A program made the position numbers and the translations under genes. A model generated the notes under the pieces. The model saw only the letters and a list, made by a program, of their open reading frames with translations. It did not search any database and was not told the origin of the DNA. A DNA stretch of 64,000 nt, from NCBI RefSeq assembly GCF_009733595.1, contig NZ_WOFH01000011.1:186001-250000 (forward strand), written 5' to 3'. This DNA is from Actinomadura litoris. GTDB taxonomy: Bacteria > Actinomycetota > Actinomycetes > Streptosporangiales > Streptosporangiaceae. Of the stretch, positions 30,059 to 38,351 are shown piece after piece; position 1 is the stretch's first letter, and each line of letters starts with the position of its first letter.

Positions 30059-30358
30059 TTGCGGCACGCGGGCGACCCGGCCGGGTGGCGAGCGGGGGTC
30101 GAGTCGGACCGTTCGGTGATCATCCAGGTGGACGACGGTGCCACCGATCGCGGGGGATGGCCGACCAACTCAAGCAGCGCGCCGCGCATGCCGATGTCCA
30201 CCAGGCGGCTCCCCCAGGACATCATCCGGGCGACCGACGAGCGATGGGCGGCGGCGGGGAGGCCGGAAGCGTCCCGGTACGGAGTCACGGTGACCCCGGA
30301 AACCCAAACCATCTGGCTCGACACCCCTACCAACCCGCAGAGCGAGGGCATGTCCTAG
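30059..30358 (+). CDS. Possible small hypothetical protein
   Basis: A frame open from just after the deformylase stop encodes a coherent stretch that includes ESDRSVIIQVDDGATDRGGWP and ends RYGVTVTPETQTIWLDTPTN. The only in-frame start is TTG at 30059, and the sequence before it (LFIPATIWVPVEGTSWYRP) also reads like protein, so the gene may be 5'-truncated or fused/frameshifted from something longer. No ribosome binding site is obvious. Family not recognised. The competing minus-strand frame has no better features. Confidence 0.35.
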   Translation: MRHAGDPAGWRAGVESDRSVIIQVDDGATDRGGWPTNSSSAPRMPMSTRRLPQDIIRATDERWAAAGRPEASRYGVTVTPETQTIWLDTPTNPQSEGMS

Positions 30359-30447
30359 AGCTGACCCGGGGGATAGCCCCATGGTGAGGGCTGGAGGGGG
30401 ACTCTAACGTCGCGCTGGTGGGCGGCATGGCGACAAGTGGAGGACTC

Positions 30448-30828
30448 ATGAGTTCGCTTACCGCGCGCGACAAGGCGCCTTGGACTGTGACGGCGGCGAT
30501 CGCGGGGACGTTCGTCCTGCTCGCGGCCCACGTGTTCGCGCTGGTCTATCCGCCGCATGTGCCCGCGGACTTATTCCACGTGGTGTGGGGCACCGCCTTC
30601 TGCGGGCTGGCCGTGCTGCTCAGGCGCCCGCGCAACTGGGCCCGGGTGTGGCTGACCGCGCTCATCGCGATTCAGTTCGTGGGCAAGGGCGTGGTGTTCG
30701 TCCTGGAAGACCGCACCGGAGTGCTCGTACTGATCGTGGTCGGCTGGACGGTGATGATCGCAGTGCTGGCCTTGCTCTGGGTCCCGCCCTCCGGCCGGTT
30801 CTTCGGAAGCGCACCGAGGACGAGCTGA
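30448..30828 (+). CDS. Small polytopic membrane protein
   Basis: 126 residues with four hydrophobic segments (TVTAAIAGTFVLLAAHVFALV, HVVWGTAFCGLAVLL, VWLTALIAIQFVGKGVVFVL, VLIVVGWTVMIAVLALLWV). I see no catalytic motif and do not recognise the family. The ATG at 30448 follows TGGAGGA at a spacing of 4; an upstream ATG at 30427 would add seven residues. It converges on the DUF397 gene, with a shared hairpin between them. Confidence 0.7.
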   Translation: MSSLTARDKAPWTVTAAIAGTFVLLAAHVFALVYPPHVPADLFHVVWGTAFCGLAVLLRRPRNWARVWLTALIAIQFVGKGVVFVLEDRTGVLVLIVVGWTVMIAVLALLWVPPSGRFFGSAPRTS

Positions 30829-30846
30829 CCGAGATCCCTGCCTGAA

Positions 30847-30882
30847 CAAGAGGGGCCTCGACTCATGTCGGGGCCCCTCTTG
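30847..30882. terminator. Bidirectional hairpin terminator
   Basis: CAAGAGGGGCCTCGAC and GTCGGGGCCCCTCTTG form a 16-bp stem with one mismatch around a TCAT loop. It lies between two convergent genes and could terminate both. Confidence 0.7.
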
Positions 30883-30887
30883 GGCGA

Positions 30888-31085
30888 CTACAGATCGTGG
30901 TTGCCGGACTTGATCCGGTCGAGAAGGCACGCGAGGGCGTCACGGCTGATGCTGAGGTGGGGGGCTTGCGGGGCCTTGCTGTCCCGGAACCGGATCAAGC
31001 CACCCAGCGAGGCCAGTTCGACGCAGTCTTGCCCCTCGGTGTAGCTGGAGGTACGCCACCGCGCCTCTGCGACCTGCTCAGTCAT
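30888..31085 (-). CDS. DUF397-family small protein
   Basis: 65 residues with the DUF397 pattern: WRTSSYTEGQDCVELASLGG, then IRFRDSKAP, then a helical tail ending LLDRIKSGNHDL. DUF397 proteins are small partners of XRE-DUF5753 regulators in actinomycetes (for example the WhiJ and BldB-associated systems), where they counter or modulate the regulator. An XRE-DUF5753 gene lies 0.9 kb away, and a toxin/antitoxin-like or switch pair is plausible. AGGGAG precedes the ATG. Confidence 0.85.
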   Translation of the reverse strand: MTEQVAEARWRTSSYTEGQDCVELASLGGLIRFRDSKAPQAPHLSISRDALACLLDRIKSGNHDL

Positions 31086-31217
31086 GGACTCCCTCTCGTG
31101 ATGTTGTCTGGTTGCGATAGGTCAAAGTAGCGGCAGCGCTCCCTTGACCGTTGCACAGATCAGAGCGATGTTGCCTCTTGAGGCGCAACTACGCGCAACA
31201 TTCGGCAGGAGGTCCCG

Positions 31218-31475
31218 ATGGCCGGTCTACGGTTGGTGGCGATCGATCCGGATACGGACGGCGCTCATTGCCCGGCTCTGATCATGGAGGGGACCGGCGA
31301 CCTCCTGTTCCAGGGAACGCATGTGACGTCGGAGGCCGAACTGTCGGCGGTGGACGGCCTGAGCCCCATCGGTCCAGGCGAGGTCGTGATCCGCATCCCC
31401 GCCCGAATGCGGAATGTCCTGTTGAGAGCACTGATGGAGGAAGTTCATGCGGACCCTGGAACTGAGAGGCTTTGA
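31218..31475 (+). CDS. Small hypothetical protein coupled to the DUF6879-like gene
   Basis: 85 residues, ATG 31218 with a strong AGGAGGT. An acidic, beta-rich small protein (LRLVAIDPDTDGAHCPALIMEG, VVIRIPARMRNVLLRALMEE) without a recognised domain. The next gene starts 29 bases inside this one, so the two are co-translated. In actinomycetes such short genes sit in front of DUF6879 and XRE-DUF5753 genes and probably form part of one regulatory module. Confidence 0.7.
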   Translation: MAGLRLVAIDPDTDGAHCPALIMEGTGDLLFQGTHVTSEAELSAVDGLSPIGPGEVVIRIPARMRNVLLRALMEEVHADPGTERL

Positions 31476-31968
31476 CGAGCTGATCGGCGATTGCAGGACG
31501 CGAGCGCTCCACCTGGAAATGCGGGACGCCTATGTTCCGTCCGACCCTTCTTTCCGGGCATTCACCGGAGAAGGGCCGGCCTACGACCGAACCCGGCGAG
31601 AAGCCGACTGGCACACCCTGATCGCTCCTGCCATAGCCAGGGGTGTGTCGGTACGACGAGCGCGCATCGTATCCGAGCCTGTCACGCCGTACGTAATGTT
31701 CGAGCACGCCGTCACGGAGTCGATGAATCTGGCAGCAGGAGAGGAGGTTCGCTGGCTCCCTCGCCGGTACACCAGCGACCTGGCGTTGCCCGGAAATGAC
31801 TTCTGGCTGTTCGATGACGGCCTTGTTCGCTTTCACCACTTTGCTGGCGACGGGGAGCACATCGAGGACGAGCTGACCGATGACCCTGATGCGGTCAAGC
31901 TATGCGCGTCGGCCTTCGAAGCCGTGTGGGAGCGGGCCATCGACCACCACGAGTACCGGATCAGCTAA
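31447..31968 (+). CDS. DUF6879-like protein
   Basis: 173 residues with the pattern of actinobacterial DUF6879: FDELIGDCRTRALHLEMRDAY, a central VSVRRARIVSEPVTPYVMFEH, LPRRYTSDLALPGNDFWLFDD, and FHHFAGDGEH. No catalytic residues are known. The family almost always lies beside an XRE-DUF5753 regulator, as here (30 bases upstream), which supports a shared regulatory role. Its ATG lies within the preceding gene with GGAGGAAG ahead of it. Confidence 0.8.
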   Translation: MRTLELRGFDELIGDCRTRALHLEMRDAYVPSDPSFRAFTGEGPAYDRTRREADWHTLIAPAIARGVSVRRARIVSEPVTPYVMFEHAVTESMNLAAGEEVRWLPRRYTSDLALPGNDFWLFDDGLVRFHHFAGDGEHIEDELTDDPDAVKLCASAFEAVWERAIDHHEYRIS

Positions 31969-31997
31969 CGCCCCCGAAGCCGGGGTAGGTCGCTGCC

Positions 31998-32858
31998 ATG
32001 CCATCGTCGCCCTCGCCGTCCTCCAGTGTCCAACGTGCACGTCAGTCACTCGCGGACAGGCTCCGCGAGCTTCGCCAAGCCGCCGAGTTGTCAGGGACGG
32101 ACCTCGCCGCCGCCGTCGGCTGGCACAAGAGCAAGGTCAGTCGCATCGAGAAGGCCGTGCAACCGGTCACCCAGGCCGATATCCGGGCATGGTGCGACGC
32201 CTGCAATGCCCAGGAGCAGGCGGACGACCTCACAGCATCGCTTCGGGCCGCCGAGGGCGGCTACGTCGAGTGGAGGCGTTTGGAACCAACGGGGCTGCGG
32301 AAGCTACAGGAGTCCTACGTCCCGCTGTACGAGCAAACCCGGTGGATGCGTGTCTACCAGCCCCACGTCATCCCTGGCCTGTTCCAAACCGCCGGGTACG
32401 CGCGGGCCTTGCTGGGCGCCATCACCGAGTTTCGCAACATACCCAACGACGTCGAAGCCGCAGTAGAGGCAAGACTAGGTAGGCGTCGTGTCCTGACGAC
32501 GGGCGGCCATACGTTCGTGTTCCTGATCGAACAATGCGTCCTCGACTACCGGATTGGCGAACCCGAGGTGATGGCCGACCAGCTCCGCCATTTGTTGCAG
32601 GACATGTCCCTGCCATCGGTTTCTGTGGGCATCATCCCAGCGGACGCACCTCGCCCGATGTGGGCCACCGAAGGATTCACCGTCTACGACACCTCGCAAG
32701 TCCAGATCGAACTCCTCACGGCCAACGTCACCGTCAGCGTGCCGAGCGAGCTGAACACCTACTTCAAGGCCTTCGACGAGCTGTCCGCACTCGCCGTCTA
32801 CGGCTCGGCGGCCCGCGAGTTGGTCGCCGCGTCCCTGAGAGCACTCGGAGCCGGCTGA
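31998..32858 (+). CDS. XRE-family regulator with DUF5753 effector domain
   Basis: 286 residues: XRE helix-turn-helix at about 17-70 (LADRLRELRQAAELSGTDLAAAVG, SKVSRIEKAVQPVTQADIRAW) and a DUF5753 domain (about 95-280) starting YVPLYEQTRWMRVYQPHVIPGLFQTAGYARALL. This is the WhiJ-like architecture used widely by actinomycetes in development and antibiotic control. Together with the DUF397 gene (opposite strand, 0.9 kb away) and the DUF6879 pair it makes a typical module. The start at 31998 is weakly supported by an RBS but fits the family. Confidence 0.92.
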   Translation: MPSSPSPSSSVQRARQSLADRLRELRQAAELSGTDLAAAVGWHKSKVSRIEKAVQPVTQADIRAWCDACNAQEQADDLTASLRAAEGGYVEWRRLEPTGLRKLQESYVPLYEQTRWMRVYQPHVIPGLFQTAGYARALLGAITEFRNIPNDVEAAVEARLGRRRVLTTGGHTFVFLIEQCVLDYRIGEPEVMADQLRHLLQDMSLPSVSVGIIPADAPRPMWATEGFTVYDTSQVQIELLTANVTVSVPSELNTYFKAFDELSALAVYGSAARELVAASLRALGAG

Positions 32859-32964
32859 AGCACAACTGCGGCGCAACAGCGCGCAACGTCATGGACCAGC
32901 GCCTCAACGATGGGTCAGTGTCTCATCACACAGAGTCGCCGACACGAAGCCGGAGGTAGTGGCC

Positions 32965-33240
32965 ATGTCCCTCAGCAGCCACCGCAGCAGCGACATTCCG
33001 CACATTGATGCGGCTGATCCACTTCCGGGTGCCGGAGAGCGGGTGGGGCGCTGGGCGGAGCCTTATCAGCGGGCTGAAACGGAAATGTGGGTGGTCCACC
33101 TTCGGCTTCCCGAGTTGCTGGGGGATGACGTCCGTCTGGTGGACACTCTCACTGCTACTAACAGGGAAACCCTCTCTGCGCTAATGGAGCAGCAGGACGC
33201 TCTGGCCGCCGATGCCGGGCTGCGGGTGAGTGAGACATGA
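32965..33240 (+). CDS. Hypothetical protein upstream of the HATPase
   Basis: 91 residues. Ser/His/Asp-rich start, then WVVHLRLPELLGDDVRLVDTLTATNRETLSALMEQQDALAADAGL, which looks helical. Its stop overlaps the HATPase start by four bases (ATGA), so the two are coupled. GGAGG is nine bases before the ATG; a GTG at 32959 is an alternative. The arrangement (short helical protein before an anti-sigma-type kinase) suggests a partner or targeting protein, but the family is not recognised. Confidence 0.6.
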   Translation: MSLSSHRSSDIPHIDAADPLPGAGERVGRWAEPYQRAETEMWVVHLRLPELLGDDVRLVDTLTATNRETLSALMEQQDALAADAGLRVSET

Positions 33241-33707
33241 CCGCGCGGCTGAGTGGGCGACGGGTCGCGGCGCAGGCTTCTTCGCTTCCGGCGGTGCGGC
33301 ACAAGGTGGCCAGTACGCCGAGTGTGCTGCCGGATGTGCGGTGTCTGGTGCGGGCGGCGGCGGTGGGCTACGGCATCGAGGGCGAGACGGCCGAGGATGC
33401 TGTGCTTGTTGCCAGTGAGTTGGTCACCAACGCCATTCGGGCGAGTGCGTGGCCGATTGCTTTGCGGATGTTCGTGTCCAAGGACGGGTTCCACATCGAG
33501 GTCCACGACTTCTCCAGGAAGAAGCCCAGGAAGAGCGAACCCGATCTGACGATGCCGTCTGAGCCGGTGCCCGATGACGCACCCGATCCGCATGGGTGGG
33601 GCATGGGCATCGTGGAGACCCTGTCCCGGCGCCATGGCGTGCGGATTGAGCGCGGCGGCAAGACCGTGTGGGCCGTGCTGCGCATCGCCTCTGGCCGACG
33701 TCCCTGA
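33237..33707 (+). CDS. RsbW-like HATPase (anti-sigma/serine kinase family)
   Basis: 156 residues with a histidine-kinase-like ATPase fold lacking a dimerisation domain: N-box ASELVTNAIRAS (Glu61, Asn65) and the G-box HGWGMGIVETLS near 119-130. This is the form typical of SpoIIAB/RsbW-type proteins, which are very numerous in actinomycetes and bind or phosphorylate anti-anti-sigma factors. No sigma factor or STAS gene is adjacent, so its partner is unknown. Coupled to the gene before it. Confidence 0.85.
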   Translation: MTARLSGRRVAAQASSLPAVRHKVASTPSVLPDVRCLVRAAAVGYGIEGETAEDAVLVASELVTNAIRASAWPIALRMFVSKDGFHIEVHDFSRKKPRKSEPDLTMPSEPVPDDAPDPHGWGMGIVETLSRRHGVRIERGGKTVWAVLRIASGRRP

Positions 33708-33809
33708 ACTCCTCCGGGCACACCGCGTCCGCTATCGGCGGCTGGGGAGTCGGCCTGGCGGAGGCCCCGCCGGTGTGCCCGGAGGTCCAACCCCCCTAAG
33801 GAGACCTCC

Positions 33810-34018
33810 ATGCCACGACAGACACCTGAATACGAAGTCCTACTGACTCCGGCGGAGGTGGCCACCATGTTCCGGGTGGACGCCAAGACCGTCACGCGGT
33901 GGGCGAAGCTGGAGAAGATCCCCTACGTCTGGACGCTGGGGGGTCACCGGCGCTACCCCGAAAGGCCGTCCGCGCGCTGCTCGCGCAGGGGGCTACGCAG
34001 CGCGAGGTTCAGGCGTAG
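33810..34018 (+). pseudogene. BldC-like MerR/HTH regulator with a frameshift
   Basis: The ATG frame reads LLTPAEVATMFRVDAKTVTRWAKLEKIPYVWTLGGHRRYPE, which matches BldC (MerR-type HTH, about 60-70 residues) closely. After GGHRRYP the frame runs into Arg-rich nonsense (ERPSARCSRRG). The neighbouring frame continues as KAVRALLAQGATQREVQA and stops at 34016-34018, which is what the BldC family C-terminus should look like. One base appears to be missing in the A-run at about 33959-33963. The gene is therefore broken, or there is a sequencing error, or it uses programmed frameshifting. Intact members control development and antibiotic genes. Confidence 0.75.
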
Positions 34019-34355
34019 GGAAGGTGGCCTGATCGGCGTTGTTAGGGGGTGGAGGCGGCAGACGGTATGGTTACGGCGGGTTAGTGGCGCCTTGGGCGTT
34101 CTTGGTGTGATCTACATCTACTCATCCCGGGCCCTTGCGGGCCGCGTGACGGCTTCTTCGCAGGTCAGTGGGCCTTGGCGGGCGCTGATAGGCGCTTCCT
34201 ATCGATCTCTTGGGATAGATCGATTTCTCTTTTCATGGGGGCTGCGGCACGCTGAGTGACATCAGCCGCCGGCCCCCGCCAGCGCCTGGCGGCCTCCCAT
34301 CACCTTTTTCTGCCTCGGGTCAGAGGCAGTTCATCTCGTAGACGAAGGAGCCTGC
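34019..34355. other. Non-coding, A/T-richer region before ahpC
   Basis: No gene is seen. At 34201-34224 there is a perfect 8-bp inverted repeat, ATCGATCT-CTTGGGAT-AGATCGAT, followed by TTCTCTTTTC, which looks like a weak intrinsic terminator. The rest probably carries the ahpC promoter; AAGGAG occurs at about 34346. Codon-like structure is absent. Confidence 0.45.
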
Positions 34356-34910
34356 GTGCTTACTGTCGGTGACCAGTTCCCCGAGTACGAACTGACCGCC
34401 TGCGTCTCGCTGGACCCGGACAACGCGTTCGAGACGATCAACCACAAGACCTACGAGGGCAAGTGGCGCGTCGTCTTTTTTTGGCCGAAAGACTTTACTT
34501 TCATCTGCCCGACTGAAATCGCCGAGTTCGGGCGGCTGAACGAGGACTTCGCCGACCGCGACGCGCAGGTGCTCGGCGCGTCCATCGACAACGAGTTCGT
34601 CCACTTCGCGTGGCGCAAGGACCACCCCGACCTGCGCGAGCTGCCGTTCCCGATGCTCTCGGACCTGAACCGTGAGCTGGTCGAGGCGCTCGGCATCCTC
34701 ACCGAGGACGGCGTGGCGCAGCGGGCGACGTTCATCGTCGACCCGAACAACGAGATCCAGTTCTCCATGGTGACCGCCGGCTCCGTCGGCCGGAACGTCA
34801 CCGAGGTGCTGCGGGTCCTCGACGCCCTCCAGAGCGACGAGCTGTGCCCCTGCAACTGGAACAAGGGCGAGGACACCCTCGACGCCACCAAGCTGCTGGC
34901 CGGGGTCTGA
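34356..34910 (+). CDS. ahpC: Alkyl hydroperoxide reductase AhpC (peroxiredoxin)
   Basis: 184 residues of a typical actinobacterial 2-Cys peroxiredoxin: peroxidatic Cys51 in the FICPTE motif, resolving cysteine in the CPCNW segment (Cys164/Cys166). It reduces hydrogen and organic peroxides and is recycled by AhpD in actinobacteria. GTG 34356 with AAGGAG upstream. The ahpD gene follows after 62 bases that contain a strong hairpin. Expression is normally controlled by OxyR, whose gene in this window is about 12 kb to the left. Confidence 0.95.
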   Translation: MLTVGDQFPEYELTACVSLDPDNAFETINHKTYEGKWRVVFFWPKDFTFICPTEIAEFGRLNEDFADRDAQVLGASIDNEFVHFAWRKDHPDLRELPFPMLSDLNRELVEALGILTEDGVAQRATFIVDPNNEIQFSMVTAGSVGRNVTEVLRVLDALQSDELCPCNWNKGEDTLDATKLLAGV

Positions 34911-34923
34911 CCCTGCCGACGGT

Positions 34924-34954
34924 ACGGCCGGCCGCGCCCGCCGCGGCCGGCCGT
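34924..34954 (+). terminator. Strong hairpin between ahpC and ahpD
   Basis: ACGGCCGGCCGCG-CCCGC-CGCGGCCGGCCGT, a perfect 13-bp GC-rich stem with a 5-base loop, ending in TTTCT. It lies 14 bases after ahpC and 19 bases before ahpD. It may lower read-through so that AhpC is made in excess over AhpD, or protect the ahpC mRNA. Confidence 0.65.
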
Positions 34955-34972
34955 TTCTGATCGAGAGGACGC

Positions 34973-35521
34973 ATGATCATGAGCGTTGACGCGCTGAAGT
35001 CCGCCCTTCCCGGGTACGCCAAGGACACCAAGCTCAACCTGGGCTCGCTGACCTCCACCTCGCAGCTCACCGACCAGCAGCTGTGGGGGACGGTCCTCGC
35101 CTGCGCGTTCGCCACGCGCAGCGCCGTCGTCCTGCGGGAGCTGGCCGAGGACGCGGCCGACCACCTGTCGGCGGAGGCGTTCGAGGCGGCCAAGGGGGCC
35201 GCGTCGATCATGGCGATGAACAACGTCTACTACCGCGCGACCCACCTCATCGGCGACGACGCCTACGCGACGCTGCCCGCCAAGCTCCGGATGTCGATCA
35301 TCGGCAGGCCCGGGGTGGACAAGCTCGACTTCGAGCTGTGGTGCCTCGCGGTGTCGGCGGTCAACGGCTGCGGCCGGTGCCTGGAGTCGCACGAGAAGGT
35401 GCTGCGCGACGGTGGGCTGTCGCGCGAGCTGATCCAGGAGGCGCTGCGCCTGGCCGCGGTGGTCAACGCGACCGCCGCCACGCTGGACGCCGAGGCCGTG
35501 CTGGCCCCCGCCGGGGTGTGA
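34973..35521 (+). CDS. ahpD: AhpD, alkylhydroperoxidase partner
   Basis: 182 residues of the AhpD family: the catalytic CGRC (Cys133, Cys136) and ESHE (His140) motifs in NGCGRCLESHEKVL, and helix SALPGYAKDTKLNLGSL at the start. It passes electrons from dihydrolipoamide/SucB to AhpC. Two close ATGs (34973, 34979) are possible; the first has GAGAGGA upstream. A convergent terminator separates it from guaA. Confidence 0.93.
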   Translation: MIMSVDALKSALPGYAKDTKLNLGSLTSTSQLTDQQLWGTVLACAFATRSAVVLRELAEDAADHLSAEAFEAAKGAASIMAMNNVYYRATHLIGDDAYATLPAKLRMSIIGRPGVDKLDFELWCLAVSAVNGCGRCLESHEKVLRDGGLSRELIQEALRLAAVVNATAATLDAEAVLAPAGV

Positions 35522-35530
35522 GCGACGACG

Positions 35531-35558
35531 AAGGCCCGGACGCTCGCGTCCGGGCCTT
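35531..35558. terminator. Bidirectional hairpin between ahpD and guaA
   Basis: AAGGCCCGGACGC-TC-GCGTCCGGGCCTT, a perfect 13-bp stem between two convergent genes (10 bases after ahpD, 4 bases before the guaA stop). Confidence 0.75.
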
Positions 35559-35561
35559 CCG

Positions 35562-37127
35562 TCATTCCCACTCGATGGTGCCCGGGGGCTTGGACGTGAT
35601 GTCCACCGTGACCCGGTTGACCTCGCGGACCTCGTTGGTGATGCGGGTGGAGATCCGCTGGAGCACCTCGTAGGGGAGCCGCGCCCAGTCGGCGGTCATC
35701 GCGTCCTCGCTGGTCACCGGGCGCAGCACGACCGGGTGGCCGTAGGTGCGCAGGTCGCCCTGGACGCCGACGGACCGCACGTCCGCCAGCAGGACGACCG
35801 GGAACTGCCAGATGTCGCGGTCGAGCCCGGCGCGGGTCAGCTCCGCGCGGGCGATCGCGTCGGCGTCGCGGAGGATGTCGAGGCGTTCGCGGGTGACGGC
35901 GCCGATGATGCGGATGCCGAGGCCGGGGCCCGGGAACGGCTGCCGCCACACGATCTCGGCCGGCAGGCCGAGCTGCTCGCCGAGCGCGCGGACCTCGTCC
36001 TTGAACAGCGTGCGCAGCGGTTCCACCAGCGTGAACTGGAGGTCGTCGGGCAGGCCGCCGACGTTGTGGTGCGACTTGATGTTGGAGGTGCCGGTGCCGC
36101 CGCCCGACTCGACCACGTCCGGGTAGAGCGTCCCTTGGACGAGGAACCTGACCGGTTCGGTCTCGCCCTCGACGATCTCCCGCGCCGCCTGCTCGAAGAC
36201 GCGGATGAACTCGCGGCCGATGATCTTGCGCTTCTGCTCGGGGTCGCTGACGCCGTCGAGGGCGGCGAGGAAGCGCTCCTGGGCGTCCACGACGTGCAGG
36301 TTCACGCCGGTCACCGCGACGAAGTCCTTCTCGACCTGCTCGGCCTCGCCCTTGCGCAGCAGCCCGTGGTCGACGAACACGCAGGTCAGCTGGTCGCCGA
36401 TGGCGCGCTGGACGAGCGCGGCGGCGACGGCGGAGTCGACACCGCCCGACAGCGCGCAGATCGCGCGGCCGGTGCCGACCTGCTCCCGGACGGCCTCGAT
36501 CGACTCGTCCGCGATGTTGACCATCGTCCAGTTCGGACGGCACCCGGCGCCCTCGTACAGGAACCGCCGCAGGATCTCCATGCCGTGCTCGGTGTGCAGG
36601 ACCTCGGGGTGGAACTGGACGCTGAAGAACCCGCGCTCGCGGTCTTCCATACCGGCGACGGGCGTCACGTCGGTGCTGGCGGTGACGGTGAAGCCCTCCG
36701 GGGCGGCGCTGACGAAGTCGCGGTGCGACATCCACACCGCCTGCTCGTGCGGCAGCCCGGCGAACAGCATGCCCGGCGCGGTGACGGCGACGGTCGCGCC
36801 GCCGTACTCGGCGACGTCGGAGTTCTCGACCGTCCCGCCGAGGGCCCGCGCCATCACCTGGTGGCCGTAGCAGATCCCGAACGTGGGGACGCCGAGGTCG
36901 AACAGGCCCTCGGGCGCGGCGGGGGCGCCCTCCTCGTACACCGACGCGGGGCCGCCGGACAGGATGATCGCCTTCGGCCGCTTGGCCAGCATCTCGGCGG
37001 CGGGCATCGTGGACGGCACGATCTCGCTGAACACATGGCACTCGCGGACGCGCCGCGCGATGAGCTGCGCGTACTGCGCGCCGAAGTCGACGACGAGCAC
37101 GGTGTCAAAGGACTGGTCTGCGGCCAC
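35562..37127 (-). CDS. guaA: GMP synthase (glutamine-hydrolysing)
   Basis: 521 residues: class I glutamine amidotransferase domain (catalytic Cys in ICYGHQ, His/Glu in FHPEV) and the ATP-pyrophosphatase domain with the P-loop SGGVDSAVAA, plus the C-terminal dimerisation domain ending IEWE. It converts XMP to GMP with glutamine and ATP. The GTG at 37127 (VAADQSFDTVLVVDFG) was preferred to a GTG 18 bases upstream, because homologues start there and AAAGG lies ahead. The final step complements the IMP dehydrogenase genes at 50-52 kb. Confidence 0.95.
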   Translation of the reverse strand: MAADQSFDTVLVVDFGAQYAQLIARRVRECHVFSEIVPSTMPAAEMLAKRPKAIILSGGPASVYEEGAPAAPEGLFDLGVPTFGICYGHQVMARALGGTVENSDVAEYGGATVAVTAPGMLFAGLPHEQAVWMSHRDFVSAAPEGFTVTASTDVTPVAGMEDRERGFFSVQFHPEVLHTEHGMEILRRFLYEGAGCRPNWTMVNIADESIEAVREQVGTGRAICALSGGVDSAVAAALVQRAIGDQLTCVFVDHGLLRKGEAEQVEKDFVAVTGVNLHVVDAQERFLAALDGVSDPEQKRKIIGREFIRVFEQAAREIVEGETEPVRFLVQGTLYPDVVESGGGTGTSNIKSHHNVGGLPDDLQFTLVEPLRTLFKDEVRALGEQLGLPAEIVWRQPFPGPGLGIRIIGAVTRERLDILRDADAIARAELTRAGLDRDIWQFPVVLLADVRSVGVQGDLRTYGHPVVLRPVTSEDAMTADWARLPYEVLQRISTRITNEVREVNRVTVDITSKPPGTIEWE

Positions 37128-37357
37128 CAACAACGCCTTTCGCACGGGCCGGAAGGGTTCCCCAGTCTACGGGCGCCTGCCTGCGCCGATGTCGCCGCCC
37201 CCGGACACGTCCGCCACTTAGCGAAACTGGCCGATAACGGTCAGCGATCATTTACCTTGATCACACGCGCAGCAGTACTTCGCTCTGATACCTGTTGATG
37301 ACACCGTGTGCTCGGCCGGTTCCCGTCCGCGTTCGTTCGTCCCATTCCAGGAGTGTC

Positions 37358-38308
37358 GTGAAGCTGCTCGCCGCCGCCCTGATCGCCGCCCTCGTCCCCG
37401 CCGTCCCGTCCATGCAGGCCGCTCCGGCGGGCGCGCCGGGCCCGGGCACGGCGGCGGCCGGACGCGCGGACTGCGCGTCCCCCGAGGCCCGGCTCCGGCC
37501 CGGCGCCCAGGTCCGCGAGCGCAACGACCTGACGCCGGGGCAGGCCGCCGCCACCGAACGCGGCCTGGACCGGATCCTCACCCGGCTCGGCCTCGCGGGG
37601 CCGGGCGCGCCGGCGTCCCCGCGCGCCGCCAAGCGGCTCGCGGCGCCGATCAACGTGCCGGTGTACTTCCACGTGCTGCACGACGGCGCCAGCGGGAACG
37701 TGTCCGACGCGGGGATCAGGCGGCAGATCACCGTGCTGAACGACTCCTACGGCGGACGCAACGGCGGCGCCGACGCCGACGTCACGTTCAGGCTCCAGGC
37801 GATCGACCGGACCGACAACGCCCAGTGGTACGCCGACCCCGAGCGGTACGAGCGCACCTACAAGCCGCGGCTCCGCAAGGGCGGCAAGAACACCCTGAAC
37901 CTCTACAGCGCCTACATCGGCGGCGACCTGCTCGGCTGGTCGACCTTCCCGTGGAAGTACAGGTCCGAGCCCGAGATGGACGGCGTCACCATCCACTACG
38001 CCAGCATGCCGGGCGGCTCGATCGAGCACTTCAACAAGGGGTTCAGCGCCACCCACGAGGTCGGCCACTGGCTCGGGCTCTACCACACCTTCCAGGACGG
38101 CTGCGGCGGCATGGGCGACCGGGTCGCCGACACGCCCGCCGAGCGCGACCCCACCAACGGCTGCCCGTCCGGCAAGGACACCTGCCCCGCCCCGGGCGAG
38201 GACCCCGTCCACAACTACATGGACTACAGCTACGACACCTGCATGACCTCCTTCACCCCCGGCCAGGCGACCCGCGTCCACAAGTCCTGGGCCGCCTACC
38301 GCGCCTGA
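37358..38308 (+). CDS. Secreted M43-family zinc metalloprotease, copy 1
   Basis: 316 residues with a Sec signal peptide (LLAAALIAALVPAVPSMQAAP) and a metzincin-type zinc site HEVGHWLGLYH (His233, Glu234, His237, plus the third His), followed by the Met-turn in NYMDYSYDTCM. This is the M43 (pappalysin-like) family of extracellular peptidases. Cysteine pairs in CGGMGD...CPSGKDTC suggest disulfides. GTG start with AGGAG just before it. A close paralogue (39432) lies on the same strand beyond an AlkD gene, so the pair arose by duplication. Confidence 0.9.
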   Translation: MKLLAAALIAALVPAVPSMQAAPAGAPGPGTAAAGRADCASPEARLRPGAQVRERNDLTPGQAAATERGLDRILTRLGLAGPGAPASPRAAKRLAAPINVPVYFHVLHDGASGNVSDAGIRRQITVLNDSYGGRNGGADADVTFRLQAIDRTDNAQWYADPERYERTYKPRLRKGGKNTLNLYSAYIGGDLLGWSTFPWKYRSEPEMDGVTIHYASMPGGSIEHFNKGFSATHEVGHWLGLYHTFQDGCGGMGDRVADTPAERDPTNGCPSGKDTCPAPGEDPVHNYMDYSYDTCMTSFTPGQATRVHKSWAAYRA

Positions 38309-38320
38309 CCGACCCGCTCG

Positions 38321-38351
38321 ACGCAGGCCCGCGCCGCGCACGGGCCTGCGT
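38321..38351 (+). terminator. Hairpin terminator after M43 protease copy 1
   Basis: ACGCAGGCCCG-CGCCGCGCA-CGGGCCTGCGT, a perfect 11-bp stem with a 9-base loop, 12 bases after the stop codon. Confidence 0.7.
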
